Below are positions 1 through 8,878 of a DNA stretch of 12,922 nucleotides, in pieces (position 1 is the stretch's first letter; every line of letters begins with the position of its first letter). The notes beneath the pieces are model-generated. The model made no database searches, was not told the DNA's origin, and worked only from the letters and a program-made list of their open reading frames with translations. A program made the translations under genes and the position numbers. The stretch spans positions 1-12,922 of the forward strand of contig MQVO02000252.1 of NCBI GenBank assembly GCA_001986395.2. The letters are read 5' to 3'. Source of the stretch: Irpex lacteus (Eukaryota; Basidiomycota; Agaricomycetes; Polyporales; Irpicaceae).

Positions 1-339
1 TGACAATATAGTTAACATCAAATAGTATTTTAAAGGAGTTATTTAAGGATAACTAGCAAATTTATAAAAAAGGAGGTATAAAACCAAAAGCCACTGTCCA
101 ATATCCTCTATCCTCTATCATCTTTAGGGGGGAGAGGGGCTGGACGGAATAAATAAAGTGGCGATCCTAAGGGAAACCTTTATATTTAAACTTCCTGAAG
201 TAAACCATTTCAGTAAGGAAAGGAAAGGAAATCAACCGAGACTCCGAGAGTAATGGTGAGTGAAATCGGATTAGCCTAAAAGATAATTTTTTACAATTAA
301 AGTAATAATAAAAATATTTTATAGTATTTATCTTATGTA

Positions 340-373
340 CCTTTTTATTTATTTAATAATAAAAAAAAAAGGG
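340..373. repeat. T-run/A-run palindrome in an rnl variable region
   Basis: CC plus a T run, an A+T middle, and a ten-A run plus GGG. It can fold into a clamp-like hairpin. Similar CCTTTTT...AAAAAGG palindromes occur at 1868, 3754, 4585, 5133 and 7630 and in the mirrored repeat arm. It lies in an expansion segment of domain I. Confidence 0.5.
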
Positions 374-756
374 AAGAAATATTAAATAAATAAGTATGAA
401 TAAAGTAACCAAAGAAGGTGAAAGTCCTGTGTAATTAAAAAAATTATCGAATATTAAATTAATATTCTAATAAAAATATAAAGTACGATGAGAGTTAACT
501 TGTCGGAATATAGGGGAACCATCCTCTAAGGCTAAGTATTATAAATTTAGCGATAGTGAAAAGTACTGTGAAGGAAAAGTTGAAAAAGTAATGTTATAGA
601 CATTGTGAAATAGTCTTGAATTAGTAACTCTATAAGCAGTCGAAGTTTTTTAAAAATGACGGCGTACCTTTTGCATAATGGGTCAGCAAGTTAATGGGAG
701 TAGCAAGGTTAAAAGCCCTAGCGAAAGCGACTGGACATAAAATTTAATTAGTAAAA

Positions 757-807
757 CCCCCCAAAAAAACTAGTTAGAATTATTTATAATTACTAGTGTT
801 TTTGGGG
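757..807. repeat. Dispersed hairpin copy 1, inside rnl
   Basis: The arms are CCCCAAAAAAACTAG and CTAGTGTTTTTGGGG with an A+T inner stem. It sits at the tip of a variable rRNA helix (TTAATTAGT before, ATTAACTAA after), upstream of the conserved TAGACCCGAAGCTAGGTGATCT segment. A G in the right arm breaks perfect pairing. An insertion here lengthens a helix without touching the conserved core. Confidence 0.85.
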
Positions 808-1685
808 TATTAACTAAATTAGTGTTGGATAAGTTACTTCTATTAGACCCGAAGCTAGGTGATCTTCCCTAGACCAGATTTTAATCTTAAATGATGAATG
901 GATCGAACGGGTGAATGTTGCATAATTCTCCGATGAGTTTAGGGAAGCGGTGAAATGCCAATCTGACCTAGTGATAGCTGGTTTTCTACGAAACATATGT
1001 AGGTATGACATCTATACAAAATTTATGAAGGTACAGCACTCAATTCCAAATAAATTATAATTTTTAATTATAATCAATGTTTAAGTTGCGGGGACGTAAA
1101 AATCTTACCAATGGAAGAGAATCTCGGAATTACATAAATTGATGATAGATATTCAGACTACTCATGCTAAGGTGGGTAGTCAGACGGAAACAGCCGAGAA
1201 CACGAATCAAGGTCCCAAATGATTATTAAGTGAAATTAAGGTAGTAGCAAAATTGAACGCAACTGTAAAGTGAGCCTGGTAGTCGCTATCTTTTAATGAC
1301 CGTTTGTAACAACGTATCAGTCTTCAGAATGTCGCACCGAAAATTTAACGGGTCTTAAATAATCAACCGATATCGTGTTGCTTTAGAATAGTCAAATAAT
1401 TCTATTCTAAATCTAGGTAGTAGAACATTCAGGAAACCTGAAATTAAATAGTGTTTCATTATTTATAGGATACTGAAGAGATAATGCTGACATGAGTAAC
1501 GTAAAAAGAAGTTATAATACTTTCTCGCCGAATACGAAAGGGTTATAAGGAAAGGTTAAACCTCCTTATGTTAATGCGGCCTCTAAGGTTCAAAACCAAT
1601 GTTTTGACTGATGAGTTTAAAACCTAAAGTTCTTTTTGAACCGGGAAAATAAAGTTTTTTTTAAATTAAATAGTAATCTTTACTG

Positions 1686-1719
1686 CCCCTGCCTTAAGCC
1701 ACTGGCTTTGGGCAAGGGG
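1686..1719. other. G+C-rich nested hairpin in rnl
   Basis: CCCCTGCC at 1686-1693 pairs with GGCAAGGGG at 1711-1719, with one bulged A. An inner stem, AAGCC/GGCTT, closes on a three-base loop. It is a G+C island in otherwise A+T-rich sequence, placed in an rRNA variable region. It resembles the G+C clusters inserted in fungal mtDNA, but could be a native expansion helix. Confidence 0.55.
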
Positions 1720-1867
1720 AACAATATTATTTTATTTTTAATTTTAATCTACCGTACCCTAAACCGACACAGGTTCGTAGGTAGAGTATACCAAGGCGTA
1801 GAGCTAAAAGTTGTTAAGGAACTCGGCAAGTTCTCCTCTAAAGTTAGACGATAAGAGGAACCTATTA

Positions 1868-1893
1868 CCCTTTTTTTTTAATTCTTAAAAAGG
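1868..1893. repeat. T-run/A-run palindrome in rnl
   Basis: CCC plus a nine-T run, AATTCTT, then AAAAAGG. Same design as the copies at 340 and 3754. It lies in a variable part of rnl, upstream of the conserved GGTGGCACAAAATCGGAGGC segment. Confidence 0.45.
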
Positions 1894-3208
1894 ATATAGG
1901 TGGCACAAAATCGGAGGCCCCGACTGTTTACTAAAAACACAATTCAGAGCAATGATTAATATCATAGTATTCTGGATGAAACTTGCCCAATGCCAAATAA
2001 ATAAGAGAGGTGATAGGATAACTATTACTAATCAAATCAATGGTTAATAGCGGTCTTAACTATGAGGATCCTAAGGTAGCAAAATAAATTGGCCATTAAA
2101 TGTGGTCCGGTATCAATAGTTTAACGATGGTCTCACTGTCTCTACAACTTGCTCAGTGAAATTGAATTACCCGTGCAGATGCGGGTTACCTCCAGGTGGA
2201 CGGGAAGACCCTATGCAGCTTTACTGTAGTTAGTCATCATGTTAATCAAACCTTAGTATGAAGTGATTAGGGATGTCGATAGACGAAAGGTGAGATACCT
2301 TAAGACTTTGGTTTCAGATTAAATTTACCTCTTATTTAATAGATAGAGAGATAGTTGACTAATGGGCAGTTTGACTGGGGCGGTCGCTTTTGAAAGAGTA
2401 TCAAAATGCATCCATAGTTTTAATTAAAAAAAATATAAGACGCTTATATACAGACATATAAAATCAATTTGTTATTAAAATTGATGATTATTTATTATTT
2501 ATATTAAAAATTTTTAAGGTATAGCTAGATTTTTGAAAGGAGATCAATCAACCAGTGATAAAGGTTGTAATGGCGTAATGGCTAGAGCATGCTTAACTGA
2601 TAGACTTAGAAGTCGGACAGATACGTAAGTAGGGCATAGTGACCCCTCGCTATATTATGGAATAGACGGGGATCAATCGATAAAAGTTACGCTAGGGATA
2701 ACAGGCTGATAGCTGGTGAGAGTACACATTGTCCCAGCTGTTTGGCACCTCGATGTCGACTCAACCTATCCTCCGGGGGCAAAAGCTCGGAAGGGTTCGG
2801 CTGTTCGCCGATTAAAAGTTACGCGAGTTGGGTTTAATACGACGTGAGTCAGTATGGTCCCTATCTTCTGGAGGGATAAATAGTAAAAAGGGAGAGACCT
2901 TCTAGTACGAAAGGATCAATAGGCTGTGTTTCTATAGTGTACCAATTGTTGAAATAATTGCATAAAAAATTAAAAATGCATAGTTGGGTAGCCACAAACA
3001 TATTAGATAAGTGCTGAAGGAATAAATGCACGAAACTATCCCCTAGATACTATCATTAAAATATCTTTAGTATATTTTAATTTTTTAAGAAATAGAACAT
3101 TTCTTGATAGGATGTAAATGTAAGTACTGTAAAGTATTAAGTTTAACATTACTAATTTATTAAATAGACTATATGCTCAATTATTGTCAATAAAAAATCT
3201 TTCAGCCC

Positions 3209-3231
3209 AGCCACTTTCTGGTAGAGTGGCT
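3209..3231 (+). terminator. Hairpin just after the rnl 3' end (possible end-processing or termination signal)
   Basis: AGCCACT (3209-3215) pairs perfectly with AGTGGCT (3225-3231) around a nine-base loop, followed by a T-rich stretch. It starts 19 bases after the rnl terminal helix. Position and T tract fit a 3' end signal, but fungal mitochondrial transcripts are mostly matured by cleavage, so the role is inferred from position only. Confidence 0.4.
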
Positions 3232-3429
3232 TATTCTTTTGTTTTATAAAAAAAAGGGAGTTAGTAATAAATTTTATTTTAATTTAAAGTTAAGATATTA
3301 AAAAGGGAACAGATGATTCTTATATAATAGTTTAAACTAAATCATAAATTAAATCTTAATATTCATATTTTCAATATATTGTAATCCTATTGCTTTATTG
3401 TCATTGCTGATCTATAGTTTAATCATCCA

Positions 3430-3544
3430 CCCAAAAAAACTAATTATTTCTAATTCCATTCCAAAAAACTAGGCTCTAATTAAAATTTAATTTAATTAAA
3501 TTTTAATAATCGCGGATGAAAGAATTATAACTAGTTTTTTGGGG
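3430..3544. repeat. Dispersed hairpin copy 2, a compound of a half copy and an expanded full copy
   Basis: A lone left half (CCCAAAAAAACTAATT, then ATTTCTAATTCC) at 3430-3457 is followed by a second unit. That unit starts CCAAAAAACTAG (3461) and ends CTAGTTTTTTGGGG (3544). Its loop is enlarged by an A+T palindrome (AATTTAATTTAATTAAATT) and a small CGCGGATG block. This looks like one unit landing on or recombining with another. Confidence 0.75.
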
Positions 3545-3639
3545 AAGAATACATAAAATTAAATAAAATATTATAAATAAAATAATTAAATAAATATATT
3601 TTAATTTAAGTTATATCTAAATAAAAAAAGTATTTAATT

Positions 3640-3655
3640 ATATAAGAGAGTATAA
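3640..3655 (+). promoter_or_regulatory. 16-base motif, copy 1 (possible promoter-like element)
   Basis: ATATAAGAGAGTATAA, repeated exactly at 3992-4007. The start resembles the yeast mitochondrial promoter core ATATAAGTA, but the match is partial and no transcript start is known. The repetition is what is seen; the promoter role is a guess. Confidence 0.25.
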
Positions 3656-3753
3656 ATTTTACTAAAATAATTTATTAAAAAAAATAAAGATATAAAAACA
3701 TAAAATAATTATTAATATACAATCTCTCTTCTTACTAACTATAATTCTCTCTA

Positions 3754-3779
3754 CCCTTTTTTTAATTAAATAAAAAAGG
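3754..3779. repeat. T-run/A-run palindrome
   Basis: CCC plus seven T, AATTAAAT, six A and GG. It is the same class as the palindromes at 340, 1868, 5133 and 7630. Confidence 0.5.
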
Positions 3780-3846
3780 AGAAAACTATAATAATTTATT
3801 AAAAATAGAAGAAAACTAGGTAATTTAGATTCTAGTTTTAAAATAA

Positions 3847-3895
3847 CCCCACAAAAACTAGTTAGAATTAATTATAATTCCTAGTTTTTTGGGGG
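3847..3895. repeat. Dispersed hairpin copy 3
   Basis: Left arm CCCCACAAAAACTAG, right arm CTAGTTTTTTGGGGG, inner stem from GAATT and AATTC. A C in the left arm gives one mismatch. The inner part is the reverse complement of copy 6 (7780-7826), so the family occurs in both orientations. Confidence 0.85.
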
Positions 3896-3991
3896 ATCTG
3901 TGAAGATTATTATTATATATTGGATATTAAGATTAAAAAAGGTTTATTAATATCTATTAACGATAGTAAAATAGCTATAAATGATAGTAAA

Positions 3992-4007
3992 ATATAAGAG
4001 AGTATAA
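3992..4007 (+). promoter_or_regulatory. 16-base motif, copy 2
   Basis: Exact repeat of 3640-3655 (ATATAAGAGAGTATAA), preceded by a GATAGTAAAAT direct duplication (3962 and 3983). It lies upstream of trnM, trnE and cox1 on the same strand. A promoter role is possible but unproven. Confidence 0.25.
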
Positions 4008-4223
4008 CTTAAACCAAGTCTCTCATTTTCATTATATTTTGAAGTAAGGAAAGAGTAATAAGATTTCAGCAAGTAATAAGATATATCCAAGTTTAAGATC
4101 TATGAAAGTTTAATAGGAGACTAGTAAGACTTAAAGGTGTGGGTGGAAAGGGATAGTTCCATCGATAAAGAGGAAGGCATGTGTAATAAACAAGGAATGA
4201 ATATTATAAATCCAAACAATCCA

Positions 4224-4278
4224 CCAAAAAACTAGTTATAATTAATTCTACCGCGATAGCGACCCTAGTTTTTTGGGG
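4224..4278. repeat. Dispersed hairpin copy 4 with a G+C-rich loop
   Basis: Outer arms CCAAAAAACTAG and CTAGTTTTTTGG are intact. The right inner stem is replaced by ACCGCGATAGCGACC, itself a small hairpin (CGC and GCG). The outer stem is preserved while the inside has been rewritten. Confidence 0.8.
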
Positions 4279-4404
4279 TATGATAATAAAACTGTTCAAC
4301 AAAAAGACATTAATTGATCGAAACGCAGTTTAGGGAAGGATGCTCTAACTCATAGAAAGAAAAGAGTAGGGGTGGAATCTTAATAATAAGATAGTGTCCA
4401 TACA

Positions 4405-4476
4405 TGCGGTATAGTGTAAAGGTTGGCACAATAGCCTCATGAGCTGTTAGAGCAGGTTCAATTCCTGATGCCGCAA
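4405..4476 (+). tRNA. trnM: tRNA-Met (anticodon CAT)
   Basis: Cloverleaf read by hand. The acceptor is TGCGGTA/TGCCGCA, seven pairs with one G-U, followed by the unpaired discriminator A at 4476. The D stem is GTGT/GCAC around AAAGGTTG. The anticodon stem is ATAGC/GCTGT with loop CTCATGA, so the anticodon CAT is at 4438-4440. The T stem GCAGG/CCTGA has its outermost pair mismatched (G-A), loop TTCAATT. The U1-A72 start is reminiscent of fungal mitochondrial initiator tRNAs, but the anticodon stem lacks the GGG/CCC signature, so initiator versus elongator is unresolved. trnE follows 18 bases later on the same strand. Confidence 0.9.
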
Positions 4477-4494
4477 TAGAAATAAAATAAACCG

Positions 4495-4565
4495 GGTCTT
4501 TTTGTATAAAGGCAGTACAGCTACCCTTCACGTAGCAAGTATCAGTTCGATTCTGATAAAGACTA
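4495..4565 (+). tRNA. trnE: tRNA-Glu (anticodon TTC), left copy
   Basis: The acceptor is GGTCTTT/AAAGACT, with a G-U first pair, then discriminator A. The D stem is GTAT/GTAC, the anticodon stem GCTAC/GTAGC and the T stem ATCAG/CTGAT with loop TTCGATT. The anticodon loop reads CCTTCAC, giving anticodon TTC for Glu. Position 33, almost always U in tRNAs, is C here and also in the second copy. The gene straddles the visible start of the inverted repeat. That limit (4513) is set only by the window end, so the whole gene, and perhaps trnM, may be duplicated. Confidence 0.9.
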
Positions 4566-4584
4566 TATTCTTAATTTCTTTATG

Positions 4585-4615
4585 CCTTTTTATTTTTATA
4601 ATAATAAAAAAAAGG
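4585..4615. repeat. T-run/A-run palindrome after trnE
   Basis: CCTTTTTATTTTTATAATAATAAAAAAAAGG, described by its ends: CC plus T-rich half, then A-rich half plus GG. It lies 20 bases after trnE in each repeat arm and could mark a processing site. A second small hairpin, GAAAGTTA/TTAACTTTC near 4630-4650, follows. Confidence 0.4.
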
Positions 4616-4846
4616 AGAAAAAGAATAAAGGAAAGTTAGATTTAACTTTCTTTTCCAGAGCTAACGTTGCACTGCCCTCTATAAATAAAAAAAAGGGGGG
4701 CATGTATTATTTTCTTATAAATTTTTATAAGTAATAATATATTTTGGTCTTTTTCTTTTTTAATAATTTAATTTAATTTAATTTAATTTAATTAAAAAAA
4801 AAGGGAAGAAATAAAATCAAAAAAAGAATATATATTTAATAAATTT

Positions 4847-4967
4847 GCCCACCCCTCCTTGCCGCCCACGCCAGCCCAGCCCACCCCAGCCCACTTTGTG
4901 GATTGTGGATTGTGGATTGTGGAATGTGGGGCCCTTATAAATCAAGTGGGGCCCACAGGGTGGGGGG
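4847..4967. other. G+C-rich block of the inverted repeat with a heptamer tandem array
   Basis: It opens with a C-rich half (GCCCACCCCTCC, then repeated CCAGCCC). Next comes a tandem array GTGGATT x3 plus GTGGAAT at 4898-4925, then GTGGGGCCC twice (near 4926 and 4945) and a G-rich end. It contrasts sharply with the A+T surroundings and is the same length (121 bases) in both arms, without the length differences seen elsewhere. Clusters like this occur at some fungal mtDNA origins, but nothing here proves an origin. Confidence 0.6.
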
Positions 4968-5132
4968 ATAGCTATATTATTATATATATTTTATTTTATC
5001 ATAATCTTTCACTGTCTATTTTATACTCAGAATAGTATTTATACTATATAACACCTTAGGTTTAGCAGTGGTTTATTTAGTTTTACTAAATAATATTTTT
5101 CAGCAGTACATCCTCTATCCTCCCCCCTCTAT

Positions 5133-5168
5133 CCTTTTTTTATATAAAAAAAAGGGGAGGAGGGAGGG
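5133..5168. repeat. T-run/A-run palindrome followed by a G-rich tract
   Basis: CC plus seven T, ATATA, eight A, then GGGGAGGAGGGAGGG (5154-5168). A C/T-rich strand (CATCCTCTATCC, CTCCCCCCTCTATCC) lies just upstream at 5108-5134 and can pair with the G-rich tract. A large hairpin is therefore possible, and the G runs could also form a two-layer quadruplex. Confidence 0.4.
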
Positions 5169-5253
5169 TGAAACAAAACTGTACTTTAATACTTTATGTT
5201 TAATAAATTATAAAGTATGAGCTGAGAGTATAAATTTATTACTTTAATCCAAT

Positions 5254-5295
5254 CCCAAAAAAACTAATTATTTCTAATTCCTAGTTTTTTTGGGG
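5254..5295. repeat. Dispersed hairpin copy 5 (inside left repeat arm)
   Basis: CCCAAAAAAACTAATT, then TTTC loop, AATTCCTAG and TTTTTTTGGGG. The inner left stem is shortened compared with copies 8 and 9. It is the mirror of copy 10 in the right arm. It lies about 95 bases upstream of the cox1 start. Confidence 0.85.
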
Positions 5296-5341
5296 TTATA
5301 TTTTTTTATAATTTATTTTTTATTTCTAATACTATAAATTG

Positions 5342-5368
5342 ATTAGTAATATATTACCTAAGGTATAC
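5342..5368 (+). promoter_or_regulatory. 27-base leader element of cox1, shared with cox2
   Basis: Core TAATATATTACCTAAGGTA. The full 27 bases are identical to the reverse complement of 11969-11995, upstream of cox2. Twenty bases separate it from the cox1 ATG. It lies outside the long inverted repeat, starting 8 bases after that ends. Part of it is palindromic (AGTAATATATTACCT). It is a good candidate for an RNA processing or translation-control site common to the two cytochrome oxidase mRNAs; the role is inferred. Confidence 0.6.
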
Positions 5369-5388
5369 TTATCTAAAATTTAATTCAA

Positions 5389-6999
<1,611 letters not shown>

Positions 7000-7017
7000 T
7001 AAAATTTAATAAACCCC

Positions 7018-7133
7018 ATGAAAAAGTTATTATTTTATTTTCTTTACCCCTTCACCCTTATTTTTTTACCTTATTATTATTAAGTTTAGTTTTAATTAAA
7101 GTATTTGGTGTAAGCAATGTAATAGATATTTAA
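7018..7133 (+). CDS. Possible 38-residue membrane peptide, frame broken in a T run
   Basis: It begins ATG 19 bases after the cox1 stop (MKKLLFYFLYPFTLIF) and stops after 21 codons as written. If the seven-T run at 7062-7068 had one more T, the frame would continue through TLLLLSLVLIKVFG to a stop at 7131. That would give one hydrophobic helix and a short tail. The family is not recognised; it is not Atp8 or Atp9. The Lys-Lys start followed by a hydrophobic helix is protein-like, but a short A+T-rich frame can arise by chance. Confidence 0.3.
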
Positions 7134-7169
7134 AATCACAGGTACTATTTAAAATAGTTTTTGTATTTT

Positions 7170-7436
7170 ATGGTATTTCAGTTATATTATTTATTTACTA
7201 AATATATACTTAATACATTTTTATCTAAAAAAAAGAGTTATACCTTAAGTATTCCTGATTTTATTATAAATTGGTTAAAGGAATTTGAAGTAATTTGTTT
7301 AACAAAGGATTCTATTAGGGATTATAAGAGTTATTACTACAAAGAGATCTTAATATACTTAGTAGGTGTAGTTTTAATATTCTTTATATTTGAATATTTT
7401 ATACCCCTCCTCCACCATTCTCCCCTATTTTATTAA
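7170..7436 (+). CDS. Hypothetical small protein with a C-terminal membrane helix
   Basis: 88 codons from ATG at 7170; a TTG three codons earlier is an alternative start. The N-terminal 50 residues are polar and basic (FLSKKKSYTLSIPDF, NWLKEFEVICLTKDS, DYKSYYYKE). The C-terminal third is one membrane span (ILIYLVGVVLIFFIFEYF). No known domain is recognised. Small membrane proteins of this style are common as unassigned frames in fungal mtDNA and mitochondrial plasmids. It lies on the same strand as cox1 and could share its transcript. The composition is richer in charged residues than a chance A+T frame would give, which supports a real gene. The last residues run into a C/T-rich stretch (CCCCTCCTCCACC), so the native end may have been different. 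Confidence 0.5.
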   Translation: MVFQLYYLFTKYILNTFLSKKKSYTLSIPDFIINWLKEFEVICLTKDSIRDYKSYYYKEILIYLVGVVLIFFIFEYFIPLLHHSPLFY

Positions 7437-7545
7437 AAATAGGAGAGAGGGCAGGGAAGAGGGATGTATTATTAACTTTTTCCTTTATCCTTATTGTTTT
7501 AAGACTAGTTTTATACCTTTTTATAATTATTTTTTTAATTAAAAA

Positions 7546-7603
7546 CTTATGCTCTTAAATCTTGGTAATACCATCTCAGGGCCCCAACCATTTAGGGCAT
7601 AAG
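7546..7603. other. Structured element closed by a 10-pair stem
   Basis: CTTATGCTCT (7546-7555) pairs with AGGGCATAAG (7594-7603) through ten pairs, one of them G-U. Inside is a small hairpin TGGTA/TACCA and a GGGCCCC block. It looks tRNA-like at the ends but is only 58 bases and lacks a T arm. It could be a decayed tRNA, an unrecognised RNA or a processing signal. Confidence 0.4.
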
Positions 7604-7629
7604 GAGATTTATTGGGAGAAGCTGTTTAT

Positions 7630-7657
7630 CCTTTTTTTTTTAATTAAAAAAAAAGGG
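7630..7657. repeat. T-run/A-run palindrome
   Basis: CC plus a ten-T run, AATT, nine A and GGG. It is nearly perfect and the clearest member of this class in the window. Confidence 0.55.
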
Positions 7658-7779
7658 AAGTAGAGGTTAAGCCTTTTATTATCTAAGACTATTATATTTT
7701 GGTAACTAATAATTTTACTATTATACTAGGTAAGTCAACTTTCTGAATCTCCTTAGACTTAAATTGGAGCAGTAGCTAT

Positions 7780-7826
7780 CCCAAAAAACTAGGAATTATA
7801 ATTAATTCTAACTAGTTTTTTGGGGG
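7780..7826. repeat. Dispersed hairpin copy 6
   Basis: CCCAAAAAACTAG, inner GAATTATAATTAATTC, then AACTAGTTTTTTGGGGG. Read on the other strand it nearly matches copy 3, so the two are in opposite orientations. Confidence 0.85.
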
Positions 7827-7974
7827 ATTGTTTATTTTAGTTTAAAAAATAAAAAGGAAAAATAGATTTGTTACATTTTTTTTTTACATTTCAATTCTTC
7901 ATGTAGAGGGTAGCTACAATTTTTAGTTGTTATTAGGCTCTTGCTCGATCCCAACCTTAAATAAATATAAAACT

Positions 7975-8027
7975 ACCAAACCCCATAAAACTAATTATTT
8001 CTAATTCCTAGTTTTATGGGGTTTGGT
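7975..8027. repeat. Dispersed hairpin copy 7, with matched changes in both arms
   Basis: Arms ACCAAACCCCATAAAACTA and TAGTTTTATGGGGTTTGGT are perfect complements over 19 pairs. Other copies have an unbroken A run; here an A-to-T change in the left arm is matched by T-to-A in the right arm. The stem is also extended outward by ACCAAA/TTTGGT. The loop is TTTC-type, as in copies 5 and 8. The stop codon of the plasmid-like reading frame lies inside this copy. Confidence 0.85.
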
Positions 8028-8878
8028 AAATTAGAAGAGGGCAATTTAGGCGTATGAGGAGCAGAGTTAAGAGTTTCCTGCGTCCAATTAAATGTCACAT
8101 CAGATTTAAATAGTCTAGATGGATCTACAGAAGGCATAAAATGACCTAAACCGATATTATATGCAACTGGAGAAGCTAAACCTATAGGACTAGTAGGTAA
8201 AGGACTACCTCTAAATAATGTTTTTGGTTTAACTCTTATATTTTCACACTCTCAATTAGCAGCTAGAAGTGCAATATCTCTGAGTACTTTAGCTTCAGCG
8301 GATTCACCATAAAAAATAATTTCAGTTTATCCTGCCATGTCATTAAAGGGTTCACTTCAGTGAATGGATAATATCTATGATCAGCTGTTACTGAAACAAT
8401 TTTTTTACCATTCACTCTATAAACTCTCTAGTTTTTACATACTGTGGAGTATAATAAGTGAAAGGGTTTAAATAATGACCTACAGTGTGAATAGATGAGT
8501 TTATTGCACTACCAAAAGCATTCACTGAGTTATTAATACCTCTTCCTATATTATTAATTATTCCTGGTCCCCTCTCTCCATTTATATGAATATCAGGAAC
8601 TCCATCTGGCGCACCTGCAGAAGTAGGAGGAATAGGTCCTGTGGAGAAACCCTAACCAAAGGTGGTACAGTACCTGAAGAAGGATCTGCACTTGAAGATG
8701 CAGCTGGTCTCTCAGGTGAAATCCTTGCAGCAAGATCACCTGTATATATTTTCCAACATAACCAAGATGATCCAGCTATAGCTACTACTAGGAATGTAAC
8801 CCAAGCAATTTTATATGCTGTATCATACCAAGACCAATAGCTTGGTACAGTATTGTTTTCATTCCAAGTTCAAGGTAA

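Larger units (their letters stand above)
1..3190 (+). rRNA. rnl: Mitochondrial large-subunit (21S/23S-type) rRNA, intron-free
   Basis: The RNA of the large mitoribosomal subunit, carrying the peptidyl transferase centre. The 5' domain is seen near 168-290 (GAAATCAACCGAG, then GTAATGGTGAGTGAAA). The helix 69-71 region lies near 2057-2085 (CCTAAGGTAGC), followed by the GGACGGGAAGACCCTATG block near 2198. The P-loop and A-loop regions follow (GGGATAACAGGCTGAT near 2694, CACCTCGATGTCG near 2747), and the sarcin-ricin loop is at about 2901 (CTAGTACGAAAGGA). The ends are fixed by a terminal helix: bases 1-8 (TGACAATA) pair with 3182-3189 (TATTGTCA). I see no interruption at the usual intron sites in domains IV and V, which is notable for a fungal rnl. 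Variable regions carry a dispersed hairpin (757-807), a G+C-rich hairpin (1686-1719) and two T/A palindromes. The ends could be off by a few bases. Confidence 0.96.
3232..4404. other. A+T-rich spacer between rnl and trnM, no gene recognised
   Basis: I find no credible protein frame or tRNA here. It holds three dispersed hairpin sites (3430, 3847, 4224), one T/A palindrome (3754) and a duplicated 16-base motif (3640 and 3992). Two stretches richer in G+C, about 4110-4200 and 4290-4380, stand out from the A+T background. They could be remnants of lost sequence, but neither matches a family I can name. Confidence 0.6.
4513..5333. repeat. Large inverted repeat, left arm (at least 821 bp)
   Basis: Mirror copy of 12105-12922. 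Matching runs from within trnE (4513) to TTTCTAATACT at 5333, where the arms diverge. The true outer end is not visible because the other arm runs off the window. The arms are nearly identical. At least seven differences are seen, nearly all single-base length changes in A or T runs, for example an eight-A run against seven near 4690 and six T against four near 4755. The arm holds no protein gene: it has trnE, T/A palindromes, a G+C-rich block (4847-4967), a pyrimidine-rich stretch (5107-5135) and hairpin copy 5. It forms most of the leader between trnE and cox1. Confidence 0.95.
7437..7974. other. Spacer with hairpins, no gene recognised
   Basis: It contains a purine-rich tract (GGAGAGAGGGCAGGGAAGAGGG near 7442, part shown), a folded element at 7546-7603, a T/A palindrome at 7630-7657 and hairpin copy 6. 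I see no convincing protein frame or complete tRNA on either strand. Confidence 0.55.

Noticed and set aside
814..1011. 65-codon open frame on the minus strand
   Set aside because: It lies wholly inside conserved rnl sequence and has no protein-like features.
1636..1854. 72-codon open frame on the plus strand
   Set aside because: Inside rnl, including the G+C hairpin; an rRNA shadow.
3200..4400. Mitochondrial RNase P RNA in the spacer after rnl
   Set aside because: GGAAAG and GTGGCTTAT-like strings occur, but not the paired P4 core motifs in a foldable arrangement.
4310..4531. 73-codon open frame on the minus strand
   Set aside because: It is antisense to trnM and part of trnE; the tRNAs explain the sequence.
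7546..7603. tRNA gene
   Set aside because: Too short, with no T arm and no seven-base anticodon loop in the right place.
8586..8840. 84-codon open frame on the plus strand
   Set aside because: The opposite strand reads as a coherent membrane protein fragment with TGA as Trp, so this is its shadow.
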